Assembly: GCF_034675845.1 (NCBI RefSeq)
Contig: NZ_JAUCCU010000002.1
Span: 558,001-622,000 of the forward strand
Source: Castellaniella sp.
GTDB taxonomy: Bacteria > Pseudomonadota > Gammaproteobacteria > Burkholderiales > Burkholderiaceae_B
DNA: 64,000 nucleotides
Direction of reading: 5' to 3'
Of this stretch, positions 32,673-41,215 are shown one piece after another. A program made the position numbers and the translations under genes. Every line of letters starts with the position of its first letter. The stretch's first letter is position 1. The notes beneath the pieces were generated by a model, which saw only the letters and a program-made list of their open reading frames with translations, did no database searches and was not told the origin of the DNA.

Positions 32673-32708
32673 AATGGCTGGGCAAGTCGTTTGATAAGGA
32701 CCATTTTC

Positions 32709-33245
32709 ATGGTGTCGTTACAGGAACAGCTCTTGAAAGCGGGTTTGACCAATCAGAAGAAGGTCAAGCAGGCTCATCAGGCCAAGAGCAGACAGAAGAA
32801 AATCGAGCGCGCCACGGGTGTGCAGCACGAGGACGAGGCGCGTTTGGCTGTGCTGGATGCACAGCAAAAAAATCGCGAACTCGTCCGTGAACTGAATATG
32901 AAGCGGGATGCGGAAGCAAACCGGAATGCAATCCGTGCGCAGATTCAGCAGATGGTTCAGCAGAGCAGCCAGAGCAGGGGGCGTGGTGATATCCCCTATA
33001 ACTTCACGTTTGGGACAAAAATCGAGCGCATCTACGTGTCCGAGGCGGTGCGCTCTCTGTTGTCGGCCGGGCAGCTTGTGATTGTGCGGTTGGGCGATGC
33101 CACAGAGCTGGTGCCGAAAGTTGTGGCCGACAAGATCGCCGAGCGGGACCCGGCCCTGGTCGTCCGCGTGCAGAAGCCCACGTCTGTGCCGATAGACGAT
33201 GATTTCTATGCTGATTACAAGATCCCAGATGATTTGATGTGGTAG
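32709..33245 (+). CDS. DUF2058 (YaiL-type) protein
   Basis: 178-residue cytoplasmic protein from the ATG at 32709. The beginning VSLQEQLLKAGLTNQKKVKQ, a long charged coiled coil (about 20-85), the domain DIPYNFTFGTKIERIYVSEA and the end DDDFYADYKIPDDLMW match the YaiL/DUF2058 family of gammaproteobacteria and relatives. Its function is unknown; nucleoid or polysome association has been considered for relatives. It is probably core, marking the right edge of the GTPase cluster. Confidence 0.85.
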   Translation: MVSLQEQLLKAGLTNQKKVKQAHQAKSRQKKIERATGVQHEDEARLAVLDAQQKNRELVRELNMKRDAEANRNAIRAQIQQMVQQSSQSRGRGDIPYNFTFGTKIERIYVSEAVRSLLSAGQLVIVRLGDATELVPKVVADKIAERDPALVVRVQKPTSVPIDDDFYADYKIPDDLMW

Positions 33246-33293
33246 TACCACCGAGCAGCGCCATAACGAACGCTTGTGAGGCGCTGATGTGAC

Positions 33294-33411
33294 GGGCAGA
33301 GACGCTCATGTCGCCCATGGCAACCGTTTCCATGCGGGCAACCGTGGTGCGCGAGACCCCCGCGCGCTTGGCCAAAGCCTGTTGGCTAAGGCCAGCATCT
33401 TTGCGGGCTTC
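33294..33411 (-). pseudogene. Partial duplicate of hipB
   Basis: About 117 bases repeat 34917-35033, the middle of the intact hipB-like gene, with a few substitutions. It would encode KRAGVSRTTVARMETVAMGD and neighbours but lacks both ends. With the intact gene it brackets hipA in direct orientation, so unequal recombination between them could delete hipA. Confidence 0.85.
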
Positions 33412-33460
33412 ACACAGACCGTGCGTCGCCGCACCATGGTGCGGCCGTTATTTGCTCAGT

Positions 33461-34807
33461 TTATTTTTTCCGCCGCGTAGCTAGCAATTCCGAACGCCCG
33501 ATGACGGTCCGTTCGATCTCGGGTTTGTCTGCATCAGAGAGGCCTGCGTCGGCAATGGCATTGGTCAGCCCTTTGAACAACACTTGGCTTTTGGGGCTGC
33601 GCAGCGATGCCATTCCTTCGTTCCAGGCATGCACCATATTTTTAGCCACGCTATGCCACTGCGGGTTGTTCTGGGCCGCTGCGATGACTTCAAATCCGAC
33701 TTCAACGGCGGATTCACATAGCCGTTCGACCATCTCGGCATACTGTTTCGGTGGGATGCCGAGTCGTGCATTGAAAAAACGTTCAAGTGTTTTCCCTGTG
33801 GCCCATGTCTGTCGTCCGTCAACAGGCAGCCCGGGTGGGTTGGTCGCGTAGCGTGGGTAGGCCTGTGTGGTGACGACATCGTAGACCGGCGTGTATGCCA
33901 CGTCATTCAGGGTGGTGTAGTACAGCGCGATATTCTTGGCATGGCAGTCGGCGTTGCGCACGACATAATTCGTGAGCAATTGCCAGCCGAAGTGCGTCAG
34001 CTGTGACCGAGCATGGCTGCTTGCTATATAAGTCCGAGTTGCTGTCAGGACACGCTCGGTGGTGGTTGCATATTTTTCGTGTGGCGGCAGCCCTAACAGG
34101 CTGCAGGCGTCCTCGACACCGTGAGTCACGGTCCCGTGCTCGTCTACATCAAAGCGTTTGACGATCAGCACACGTCCGTCTTCCGACATTTGAGCTGTGA
34201 CCACTGGGGTCACATCCAGTCGTGCCAGGACGCGCAGGGTGTAGAACTCATTGAACCCCAGAAACGGCGTGCTGTCGTCCGAGCCTTTGATGATGTGACG
34301 GTGGGTGCGCAGGGTGGGTTTGCCCAGGGGCTCCGGCACTTCTCCAGCGACTGCTTCGGGTGCAATGAATTTCGGTACCATGCCCGAGATGGATGCCCGA
34401 GCGTACCGACGCACCAGTTTGGCGAAGTGTTCTGTCGTATTGTCAGCTTTCAGCAGCTGTTCGATATGCAGGGATTCCTGGTCACTGTCAGGGGCGGTGC
34501 CTTCGGGGCTTACCGTTACGCGTCCGATCCCGGTGCCCCCCACGACGGCCAGCAGGGACAGGTCGGTGCCGTCCAGCAGGGGACCAAATTCCTCGCGGAT
34601 GATGCTCAGCAAATAGCCTTCTGGCAGGTTCTGGCGAAAGAATGGATGCAGATCACGCGGCCAGCGCCATGATTCCTCACGGACGGGCATGGCCAGGCTG
34701 ATGAAATCAGCAGGGTCTGCCTGCGGCAAATACGTCAGGACGTATTCGTCCCGGTCCTTGTACAGGCTAGCGACCTTTTTGCTGCAGACGTACACGTCGA
34801 GCTTCAT
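33461..34807 (-). CDS. hipA: HipA-type serine/threonine kinase toxin
   Basis: 448-residue toxin kinase; characterised homologues phosphorylate aminoacyl-tRNA synthetases and induce persistence. The N-terminal subdomain has REESWRWPRDLHPFFRQNLP and GTDLSLLAVVGGTGIGRV. Catalytic elements are VRNADCHAKNIALYY (catalytic Asp and Asn) and TPVYDVVTTQAYP (metal-binding Asp). It overlaps hipB by 4 bases. The protein looks complete. Confidence 0.92.
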   Translation of the reverse strand: MKLDVYVCSKKVASLYKDRDEYVLTYLPQADPADFISLAMPVREESWRWPRDLHPFFRQNLPEGYLLSIIREEFGPLLDGTDLSLLAVVGGTGIGRVTVSPEGTAPDSDQESLHIEQLLKADNTTEHFAKLVRRYARASISGMVPKFIAPEAVAGEVPEPLGKPTLRTHRHIIKGSDDSTPFLGFNEFYTLRVLARLDVTPVVTAQMSEDGRVLIVKRFDVDEHGTVTHGVEDACSLLGLPPHEKYATTTERVLTATRTYIASSHARSQLTHFGWQLLTNYVVRNADCHAKNIALYYTTLNDVAYTPVYDVVTTQAYPRYATNPPGLPVDGRQTWATGKTLERFFNARLGIPPKQYAEMVERLCESAVEVGFEVIAAAQNNPQWHSVAKNMVHAWNEGMASLRSPKSQVLFKGLTNAIADAGLSDADKPEIERTVIGRSELLATRRKK

Positions 34808-35067
34808 GTGTCATCGCCTCGACGTTGCTCAGCCAGGATATCTTCAATGGTGCGAATATGGCCGTGCTTGATCAGCTTCAGGCCATAGCCGGCTGACTCC
34901 AACAGCCTGACCAAGGCAGAGACGCTCATGTCGCCCATGGCGACCGTTTCCATACGGGCAACCGTGGTGCGCGAGACCCCTGCGCGCTTGGCCAAAGCCT
35001 GTTGGCTAAGGCCAGCTTCTTTGCGGGCTTCCCGCAGCATATCAGCGATGTCAGCAAGAGTCGTCAT
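34804..35067 (-). CDS. hipB: HipB-type Xre antitoxin
   Basis: 87 residues with a canonical HTH_3 domain: EARKEAGLSQQALAKRAGVS then RTTVARMETVAMGDMSVSAL. It represses the operon and neutralises HipA. A partial second copy of its coding sequence lies downstream of hipA. Confidence 0.9.
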   Translation of the reverse strand: MTTLADIADMLREARKEAGLSQQALAKRAGVSRTTVARMETVAMGDMSVSALVRLLESAGYGLKLIKHGHIRTIEDILAEQRRGDDT

Positions 35068-35165
35068 TGCGTCTCCTGAGGTACAAAAATTCAGTTATAA
35101 GTAATAATGTATCTTTAGAGACACAAAAATACAAGACATTCGTCTAGTAGAGATCGCTTGCCCAT

Positions 35166-35632
35166 TCAAGGTCGCACATCGCCGCGCCATGGTGTAGCTG
35201 TTTTTTGTTGCATCAATCGCCGTTTTTTTGGCGAATCGTCCAGCATTAGATACCGGCGCAACTCGGCACCGGTGATCCGGCCGTCGATGGGGTGGATCTT
35301 GCCTTTGCGGATGCGCTTTTGTAGCGTGTTGTAGCTGATGCCTGGCCCCGTTCCCAGGCTTCGCCTGGGGTCCTGTGCTGTGACGCTGCCTGCCCGGTTC
35401 CCGTTCAGGCTGGTCCGTTCAGTCCCCAAAATCGCTGCGCTCATTTGTGGCCTTAAACGTCCCACACATCACACACCCCTGGCGGGGTGAGGAAAGGCTT
35501 TGTGGATCAATGGGTTGGCGAGAAATAGCCGGTTTTGGTGATGCGGGATAGATAGGGCACTGGAATGGCGCAATCCATTGATCTGACGGGGAGAACGGCG
35601 GCCACGACTGTGGCCGAATGGCGCGTAGACGG
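35166..35632. repeat. Plasmid-type repeat unit A (deletion form)
   Basis: 35166-35340 encodes (minus strand) the C-terminal part ISYNTLQKRIRKGKIHPIDG of the HTH protein seen at 36628-36870. 35339-35632 is a non-coding block highly similar to 37193-37487. In unit A the two are fused at GCTGATGCC, a 9-mer present at both breakpoints in unit B (36777 and 37190 regions). Unit A therefore looks like a deletion derivative of a B-like unit. The 99-codon frame across the fusion is not a genuine gene. Confidence 0.85.
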
Positions 35633-35672
35633 TGGCCTGATTGGTGGCGGACACCGGCTGGCTGAACTTCAC

Positions 35673-35960
35673 TCAGTGAAAACGGACTTCCAGTTCTTTA
35701 CCCAGTGCTGCAGCGTATTTTTTGAGTGTCGCAATCGAGGGGGAGTGCTTTCCGGTCACCAGGGCGTTTTCTAGTCGAGCAACAGCAGAGGCTTTGGTAC
35801 CCATGCGTTCGGCCACTTGTGCCTGGGTGAGCCCCGCTTCACGTCGGGCTTTCAGGATGGTATCCAGCATCGGCATTTCTTCGCGCTCGATACGTTCATA
35901 TTCGGCACGAACTTCTGGATCCGATAAGGCCAAGGCCTTGAGCTCTTCATGAGTGCGCAT
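35673..35960 (-). CDS. higA: HigA-type Xre antitoxin
   Basis: 95 residues. The N-terminal helix SDPEVRAEYERIEREE is followed by the HTH KARREAGLTQAQVAERMGTK and ASAVARLENALVTGKHSPS. It overlaps the toxin gene upstream by 14 bases, the toxin-first order typical of higBA. Confidence 0.88.
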   Translation of the reverse strand: MRTHEELKALALSDPEVRAEYERIEREEMPMLDTILKARREAGLTQAQVAERMGTKASAVARLENALVTGKHSPSIATLKKYAAALGKELEVRFH

Positions 35961-36279
35961 TTTGAATCTCCTTCAATCGTGCTTCGGCGATGCGACGCTC
36001 TGCCGGGGGTGTTTTGTCGGTCTTCTTCACGAAACAGTGAAGCATCACAATACGGTGGCCGACGCGTGTGCAATAAAACACCCGGGCAATTCCTTCAGCC
36101 CCTTTCAGGCGCAATTCGAATAGACCGCCACCAAAAGCCTTGGTATGTGGCTCTCCGAGGTTGGCGCCCGCTGTGATCATGCGGTCGGTCAGGTTGAAAT
36201 AGCGGGCAAGTAGGGTTTTAGGGAGTGCCAGCACTTTAGCTTCCACATCTTCACTGTAGTAGTGAATGGTGTATGACAT
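35947..36279 (-). CDS. higB: HigB/RelE-type toxin (phage Gp49-like)
   Basis: 110-residue putative ribosome-dependent mRNA interferase. FGGGLFELRLKGAEGIARVF and the following IVMLHCFVKKTDKTPPAERR are the signature of the Gp49/HigB branch of RelE-like toxins, including the basic residues that contact mRNA. Order higB-higA. Confidence 0.88.
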   Translation of the reverse strand: MSYTIHYYSEDVEAKVLALPKTLLARYFNLTDRMITAGANLGEPHTKAFGGGLFELRLKGAEGIARVFYCTRVGHRIVMLHCFVKKTDKTPPAERRIAEARLKEIQNAHS

Positions 36280-36374
36280 AAGCTGATGTTAACAAATATG
36301 TGAATAAATGGCCAATGAAATCGGCGATCACACGCTGGCGGCTACTGCTCAATTTTCAGCTTAGCTTCTGTCGG

Positions 36375-36566
36375 GAGATGCTGACGCAGTAGGTATCCTG
36401 GGTTGTGGTGCGGCTGAAGCTTTCGGCGTTGTACAGCACCCGGTCGCAGGTTAGCCTTGACGTCGATGGTCGCGACCGCTGTGCGACGGCCTTCAAGCTT
36501 GCCCTGGCGGATGGCTTTCACTTGCCGCAGGCTGTCCTTCAGGTCTTCGAATAGTTGGGTGTCCAT
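36375..36566 (-). pseudogene. Truncated NadS/HigA-like antitoxin fused to a TraI scrap
   Basis: The frame begins MDTQLFEDLKDSLRQVKAIR, the typical head of NadS/HigA-like antitoxins, and loses homology after about 40 codons. From 36446 down to 36375 the bases repeat 39455-39527 inside the relaxase remnant, but in a different frame. It is a recombination product, not a working gene. Confidence 0.6.
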
Positions 36567-36627
36567 GCGTCATTGTAGCGGTTGAGTACACACTCATCGC
36601 CCATAGTCAAGGCCGCATATCGCCGCG

Positions 36628-36870
36628 CTATGGCGCAGCCGCTTTCTGCTGCATCAACCGCCGGGTTTTCGGCGAATCATCCAGCATCAGATACCGGCGC
36701 AGCTCGGCACCGGTGATCCGGCCGTCGATGGGGTGGATCTTGCCTTCGCGGATACGCTTTTGCAGCGTGTTGTAGCTGATGCCCAGGCGGGCGCAAGCTT
36801 CGTTGAAGTGGTAGCACACCATGTCTTCTATGGCGCGGGATGCGCCCCGGTGGGCGGCTTCGGCCAGCAT
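36628..36870 (-). CDS. Plasmid-type HTH protein
   Basis: 80 residues: a short N-terminal part, then FNEACARLGISYNTLQKRIR and EGKIHPIDGRITGAELRRYL, which read as a helix-turn-helix with a wing. The C-terminal half is duplicated in unit A. It follows the ribbon-helix-helix gene by 12 bases on the same strand, so the pair is an operon. Regulator of plasmid maintenance is the likely class; no known toxin motif is present. Confidence 0.6.
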   Translation of the reverse strand: MLAEAAHRGASRAIEDMVCYHFNEACARLGISYNTLQKRIREGKIHPIDGRITGAELRRYLMLDDSPKTRRLMQQKAAAP

Positions 36871-36882
36871 GGCTTCCGGTGT

Positions 36883-37119
36883 TCAGAGGTTCCCTAGCTC
36901 TTCATCGAGAATCCTGCCGACGCTCTTGGCGGATATTTTTCCGGCCAGGCCGTCACGGATGCGTTCGGTTAGAACGGCTTGCAGCTCCTGCCATGCCTGG
37001 TCGTTAGCGGGAAACAGCCGTTCAAGTGTGTATTGCTTGATGGTTTTGCCTTGCAGGGCGGCCATAGCTTTCAGGTTCTGGTGTTGCTGGTCGGTCATGT
37101 CAATGGTTAGGCGGCTCAT
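36883..37119 (-). CDS. Ribbon-helix-helix antitoxin-like protein
   Basis: 78 residues. SRLTIDMTDQQHQNLKAMAA followed by LQGKTIKQYTLERLF is a ribbon-helix-helix DNA-binding domain, and the acidic C-terminus (SVGRILDEELGNL) resembles a toxin-binding tail. No ParE/RelE partner is adjacent; the next gene encodes an HTH protein instead, so it is either an orphan antitoxin or a plasmid regulator. Confidence 0.72.
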   Translation of the reverse strand: MSRLTIDMTDQQHQNLKAMAALQGKTIKQYTLERLFPANDQAWQELQAVLTERIRDGLAGKISAKSVGRILDEELGNL

Positions 37120-37189
37120 AGTGATGGCTCCGAGAATCCCCTTAAACCCACATCACCACATTTATACATCCTGTCGCAGGGGATCTGCT

Positions 37190-37487
37190 GCTGATGCCTG
37201 GCCTTGTTCCCAGGCTTCGCCTGGGGCCCTGCGCTGTGACGCTGCCTGCCCGGTTCCCGTTCAGGCTGGGCCGTTCAGTCCCCAAATTCGCTGCGCTTAT
37301 TTGTGGCCTTAAACGTCCCACACATGGCGCACCCCTGGTGGGGTGGGAAAAGGCTTTGTGGATCAATGGCTTGTCGGGAGATGGCCGATTCTGGTGATGT
37401 AGGACAGATAGGGCACTGGAATGGCGCAAGCCATTGATCCAGCGGGAAGAACGGCGACCACGACTGTGGCCGAATGGTGCGTAGACA
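37190..37487. repeat. Plasmid-type repeat unit B, non-coding block
   Basis: About 295 bases closely similar to 35339-35632, with the shared hairpin-forming CCCAGGCTTCGCCTGGG. It has no convincing ORF. It occupies most of the gap 37120-37595. The origin is unknown; a plasmid maintenance or mobilisation locus is possible. Confidence 0.85.
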
Positions 37488-37538
37488 TTCTGGGCAGGAT
37501 GCAAGGGTGAGACGGCAGGGTGACAGGTGCGGGGTGTG

Positions 37539-37564
37539 ATGAAGACGGGCAGAGTGCGTCTTGA
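37539..37564. repeat. 26-bp repeat downstream of AbiE-1 (copy 1)
   Basis: Identical to 40161-40186 downstream of AbiE-2. AAGACG and CGTCTT inside it can pair as a small stem. In the second copy the first bases are continuous with the TraI reading frame (VFIDQADLLQ), so the repeat probably marks traI sequence flanking both AbiE insertions. Confidence 0.8.
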
Positions 37565-37595
37565 AGCCGGTAAGACGACATCTGGCAGACAGTTG

Positions 37596-38615
37596 TCAGA
37601 CTGTATTGATGGATTTTTCCAGCACACGTAGCCGCTTGATGATTTGTGCGAAGCTTGGCGTTTCGCCATAGAACATTTGGGCGTCCAGCATAGCCTGGTA
37701 GTCCTGTTGCAGGGCAGTCAGCAGGGGGGCGTCGGGGACTAGGCGCAGCCCGCCGCTGGCGCATTGTTCGTAGTGGCTGAATCCGCTGCGATAGAAGGTC
37801 TGCTTGATGCGTAGTACGTCGTCCAGAAGGGCCCTGTCGTGGATGGCTTCCTGGCCGACCGAATGATCGGCCAGTTTGGCCAGGTCGTACCAGTGACGTG
37901 AAAGCCGTTCGGCGCTGGCACGCAAGGCCGGGCGATGACATTCGACATGAATTAGCGTCGCTTTTTCCCAGAAGGTGCGCGCACCCGATAAGACAGCCAG
38001 GTGGGCAGTAGGCAATTCCAGACCAGGGACGTGACCGGCAATGTCCGGAGCGATGACCAGCCTGTCTTGCGGCAAGGTCGAATTGCGACCCCCGAATTCA
38101 ATCAGGATGCTCGGGCGCAGATAGGCGTCTGAATTTTCAACTGCGCTGGGGTAGTACACCCAGATTTTTTCGGCATCGTCACTGATTTCCAGGCTGGTTG
38201 GGGCCTGGGGGAGTGCTGTTTGCAGGGCAGTTTGCAATGCGGGGGCCAGTTCGTTGGTGATGTGTGTGGCCAGTGCCGATCTCAAGCGTTCTGAGAGCTT
38301 GCTGCGTTGATTGTTGCTGGTCATGTTGTCCAGGTCCGGCGCGTTTGCATCCAGGCTGCGATAGTCGACGGTGACGTCGATATCCTCGGAAAAACGGTCA
38401 ATCGCCCGATATACCTTGGACAGAGATGTGCCGCCCTTGAATGCCATGGGCTTGCAGCATGGAAGGCGAAACAGCAGATCCAGCACTTGGCAAAGCCAGA
38501 TGTCTTTTTCCAGGATTTCAGCCCGTCGGCCCATGATGGGAGCCAGGCTGCGCAGCAAGTCTGCCTGCTCCTGTGTGCGCAGATCGAAATAGCGTTCTTC
38601 GGATGTCTTTGTCAT
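37596..38615 (-). CDS. abiEii: AbiEii nucleotidyltransferase toxin (AbiE-1)
   Basis: 339 residues. It has the type IV toxin nucleotidyltransferase signature: PMAFKGGTSLSKVYRAIDRF, then SEDIDVTVDY with the catalytic acidic residues, and the later conserved EKATLIHVECHR. Characterised AbiEii proteins transfer nucleotides and cause abortive infection. It overlaps abiEi by 4 bases (ATGA). Confidence 0.9.
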   Translation of the reverse strand: MTKTSEERYFDLRTQEQADLLRSLAPIMGRRAEILEKDIWLCQVLDLLFRLPCCKPMAFKGGTSLSKVYRAIDRFSEDIDVTVDYRSLDANAPDLDNMTSNNQRSKLSERLRSALATHITNELAPALQTALQTALPQAPTSLEISDDAEKIWVYYPSAVENSDAYLRPSILIEFGGRNSTLPQDRLVIAPDIAGHVPGLELPTAHLAVLSGARTFWEKATLIHVECHRPALRASAERLSRHWYDLAKLADHSVGQEAIHDRALLDDVLRIKQTFYRSGFSHYEQCASGGLRLVPDAPLLTALQQDYQAMLDAQMFYGETPSFAQIIKRLRVLEKSINTV

Positions 38616-39220
38616 GAGGTGGTGCTTTGGGCTTCGTACTGGCGCAACGATTTGACCATCCAGGCGGGCATGGATGATTTCGCCTGGCGCAGGGCCAGGA
38701 ATTCAGCATGAGGCAGTTTGGATTCGATGCGTTGGAAGGTGGTGGGGGTGACCTGCTGACGACCCAGATACCATAGCGCGGCGAGTGCCTGACCTGCCGG
38801 GCGGCCCGCCAGGGCGAGCTTGCGGGCGGCGACATGCTGGAGGCGTACCTGCAGTTTGCCCAGTTTTACGGTGCGTGACGACCCAGTCGTATAGAAAACC
38901 GGCTGTGCAGGCACCTGAGTGCTGAAACCGAAGCGACGGGCAGCCTCGGCCCCGTGGATCTCGATGGAGGCACCTTCGTGATCGGCAATCAACCGTGCTA
39001 CGGCTTCGGGTGCAGGCATGGTGGCCAGGCCGAAGCGGCTGGCCTTGGGCACTGTGTAAAGGCCGTGTCCGATGCGCTGGATCTGACCGGACTGGGTCAG
39101 ACGCATCAGGGTCTGGTCGATGGCCGCACGCGAACCCAGCCCGGCGAACAACGCGGGCGTGAAGGGTTCACCGGCAGGAAGCCGGGCGATTTGCTGGCGG
39201 ATGTTTTGGGCAGTACTCAT
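38612..39220 (-). CDS. abiEi: AbiEi-type antitoxin (AbiE-1)
   Basis: 202 residues from the ATG at 39220, which has an AAGGAAA ribosome site. The N-terminal winged HTH (FAGLGSRAAIDQTLMRLTQS then GQIQRIGHGLYTVPK) represses transcription, and the C-terminal domain (IEIHGAEAARRFGFSTQVPA and VRLQHVAARKLAL) blocks toxicity in characterised systems. A longer frame that continues to 40132 is a fusion with the relaxase remnant upstream and is not genuine. Confidence 0.85.
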   Translation of the reverse strand: MSTAQNIRQQIARLPAGEPFTPALFAGLGSRAAIDQTLMRLTQSGQIQRIGHGLYTVPKASRFGLATMPAPEAVARLIADHEGASIEIHGAEAARRFGFSTQVPAQPVFYTTGSSRTVKLGKLQVRLQHVAARKLALAGRPAGQALAALWYLGRQQVTPTTFQRIESKLPHAEFLALRQAKSSMPAWMVKSLRQYEAQSTTS

Positions 39221-39266
39221 CAGTATTTCCTTGTTAGATAATTCTAATTTATTTCTAACAAACAGT

Positions 39267-40165
39267 CTATTGCCACGCCAACTCCTGATCCGGTTTTGCG
39301 GGCTGGTTCTCTGCTTCATCTGTGCCATGAATCGGCAGCCCATGGTGTAGCCCGCTGATGTCATGCGCCAGCCCCTTGAACCCCAGACGGTCCGCCCGTT
39401 CGGGCAACTTGTTCGCATCATCCGTGAACACCACGACCTCATGCGGCTCGCGCGAGATGCTGACGTAGTAGGTATCCTGGGCCGTGGTGCGGCTGAAGCT
39501 TTCGGCGTTGTACAGCACCCGGTCGGTGGGCAGGGTGATACTTCTGTCGCCAGTTTTGATGGTGACGGTGCTGGCCTCGATGGCGACAACCCGTGCCAAC
39601 TGGCCGTTGACCAGGTCATGCTGGGCATCGTTGCGGGTGATGCGCACTTGGTCGCCTGCGAACAATTCTGATTCATGATGCGGTCATGGCGGGGGATACC
39701 GGTCACCCGGTACAGTTCGCCGCGCTTCGGGCCGCACTGGTAATCGCGTTCCGACACGACGATATCGCCCACGGTGTAATACCGGGCCACACTGCGTTCG
39801 GCCCGTGTGGTGTCGTGTCGGGACAGCAACTGGCAGCGCTGACCCGTGCCCTTCAGACCGCGCAGGGCGTGGATGCGGGCATTGATCGCCTGACGCGAAG
39901 CGTTGGTGCCGGTCGCGACGATGGTGCTGGCCTGCTGATCGGCGGGCAGCCTCACATAGGCCTGGGCGATGGCTTCGTAGCGGGTCGAACTGTCGCGGGT
40001 CATGGGCGCTGCCTTCATGTCCTGGGTGCTGCGATAGTGTGGCGCTTCCTGGATGAGTGTCCCTGCCTGTACCTGGGTCTGGATGACCGACTGGATAGCG
40101 GTGACATCGGTATGACCGCCCGCGTGGCGCACAGCGCTTTGCAGCAGGTCTGCCTGGTCAATGAA
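39267..40165 (-). pseudogene. C-terminal remnant of a MobF/TrwC-type relaxase-helicase
   Basis: The minus strand reads VFIDQADLLQSAVRHAGGHT (about 40165-40105), then STRYEAIAQAYVRLPADQQA and GDIVVSERDYQCGPKRGELY. After a frameshift near 39670 it continues as MFAGDQVRITRNDAQHDLVN, TAQDTYYVSISREPHEVVVF and LPERADRLGFKGLAHDISGL. This is the helicase end of a TraI protein from a conjugative plasmid or ICE. The relaxase domain is missing and addiction modules lie on both sides. Confidence 0.8.
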
Positions 40166-40186
40166 GACGGGCAGAGTGCGTCTTGA
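40161..40186. repeat. 26-bp repeat downstream of AbiE-2 (copy 2)
   Basis: Same sequence as 37539-37564. It lies 73 bases beyond the AbiEii-2 stop and joins the TraI remnant; similarity continues loosely for another ~30 bases (ACGACA and GGTAGAC/GGCAGAC). Confidence 0.8.
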
Positions 40187-40258
40187 CGGTAGTATGACGA
40201 CAGTCGGTAGACGTTTTGGGGGCTGTCAGGTCTGAGCCTTGATTATGTGGAGGTTGCG

Positions 40259-41215
40259 TCACTTGCGCATCTGCTCGATCAGACGATCTGCCATGCTGAC
40301 AAATGCCATTCTGGCTTCGGCGAAGGTTACAGGTTTTCCGAATACCAGTTCATCGACAAAGCGCAGATAATCATGCTCGAACAAGCCTGAGTCATCGCGC
40401 AGGGCATCCAATGTCGTTTGCATCTGTCCCACAGGATCAGCTGCAAATTCTGGATATTGGTTTTGAAACTGCGCTGCATCACTGACCACCAGGGCAGCAA
40501 AACAGGCATGTGGTAACGACATGTCTCTGTGTCGTTGAACGATGGCGTGAATATCGTAGATATGGCGAACCAGTCGGCTATCGTATTCAGCGCGGTTTCG
40601 CCCTGCCTGAGCTTCTGCTGTGCGACGCAGGAATGACAGCACCTTTTCGGCTAGAGTCTCCTCGACGCTGATGCATTTCAGTTGCAGGGCGGGGCTGGAC
40701 GTCTGGATCAAACGGTCCAGCATGGATGCGATGGCTTGTGTGGTCGTGGGCAGTATCGGCGGGCGAGCATTGATTTCGACCTTGATGGCGGGCCGCAGGC
40801 TGGCGACCACGGGAAAGCAACTGCGGTACTGCAGGTCCAGCTGAATATAGTGGTTGCCGTCACGCGCTTTGACACCTTCGGCTGGAACCGAGAAGTCTGC
40901 GTCGGTGAAGACCTGGATCAGGCGCTTCTTGATCTGGCTGAGTAATCGGCGGCGTGTGTTGCTTGATAAACCAGTCGGCAGTACCAGCTTGAAATCAATA
41001 TCTTCGGACATCCGGTCGATCAGACCGTATGCTTTGGACAGGCATGTGCCACCACAAAAAATAAGCTGAGGGCCATCTTCATCGGGTGTAGCCACAGTAC
41101 GTAGTGCTTCTGTGATCAGCAGGTCCTTTTCAAGGACCGCTTCGGGCAGATCTGTCAGCCCTTCGCCGATCACACTGGTGATCAGCTCATATTCGTGCGT
41201 TGTAATTGTTCTCAT
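40259..41215 (-). CDS. AbiEii nucleotidyltransferase toxin (AbiE-2)
   Basis: 318 residues from the ATG at 41215 (MRTITTHEYELITSVIGEGL). GPQLIFCGGTCLSKAYGLID followed by RMSEDIDFKLVLP is the nucleotidyltransferase active-site region, and LKCISVEETLAEKVLSFLRR the conserved later helix. It is of the same class as AbiE-1 but clearly divergent from it, so this is an independent acquisition rather than a recent duplication. It overlaps its antitoxin gene by 29 bases. Confidence 0.88.
   Translation of the reverse strand: MRTITTHEYELITSVIGEGLTDLPEAVLEKDLLITEALRTVATPDEDGPQLIFCGGTCLSKAYGLIDRMSEDIDFKLVLPTGLSSNTRRRLLSQIKKRLIQVFTDADFSVPAEGVKARDGNHYIQLDLQYRSCFPVVASLRPAIKVEINARPPILPTTTQAIASMLDRLIQTSSPALQLKCISVEETLAEKVLSFLRRTAEAQAGRNRAEYDSRLVRHIYDIHAIVQRHRDMSLPHACFAALVVSDAAQFQNQYPEFAADPVGQMQTTLDALRDDSGLFEHDYLRFVDELVFGKPVTFAEARMAFVSMADRLIEQMRK

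Noticed and set aside
35166..35465. 99-residue HTH protein in repeat unit A
   Set aside because: Its first half is translated from the non-coding repeat block; only the tail is homologous to the gene in unit B.
38612..40132. 506-residue AbiEi fusion protein
   Set aside because: The N-terminal 300 codons mix TraI remnants in changing frames. The antitoxin has its own ATG and ribosome site at 39220.
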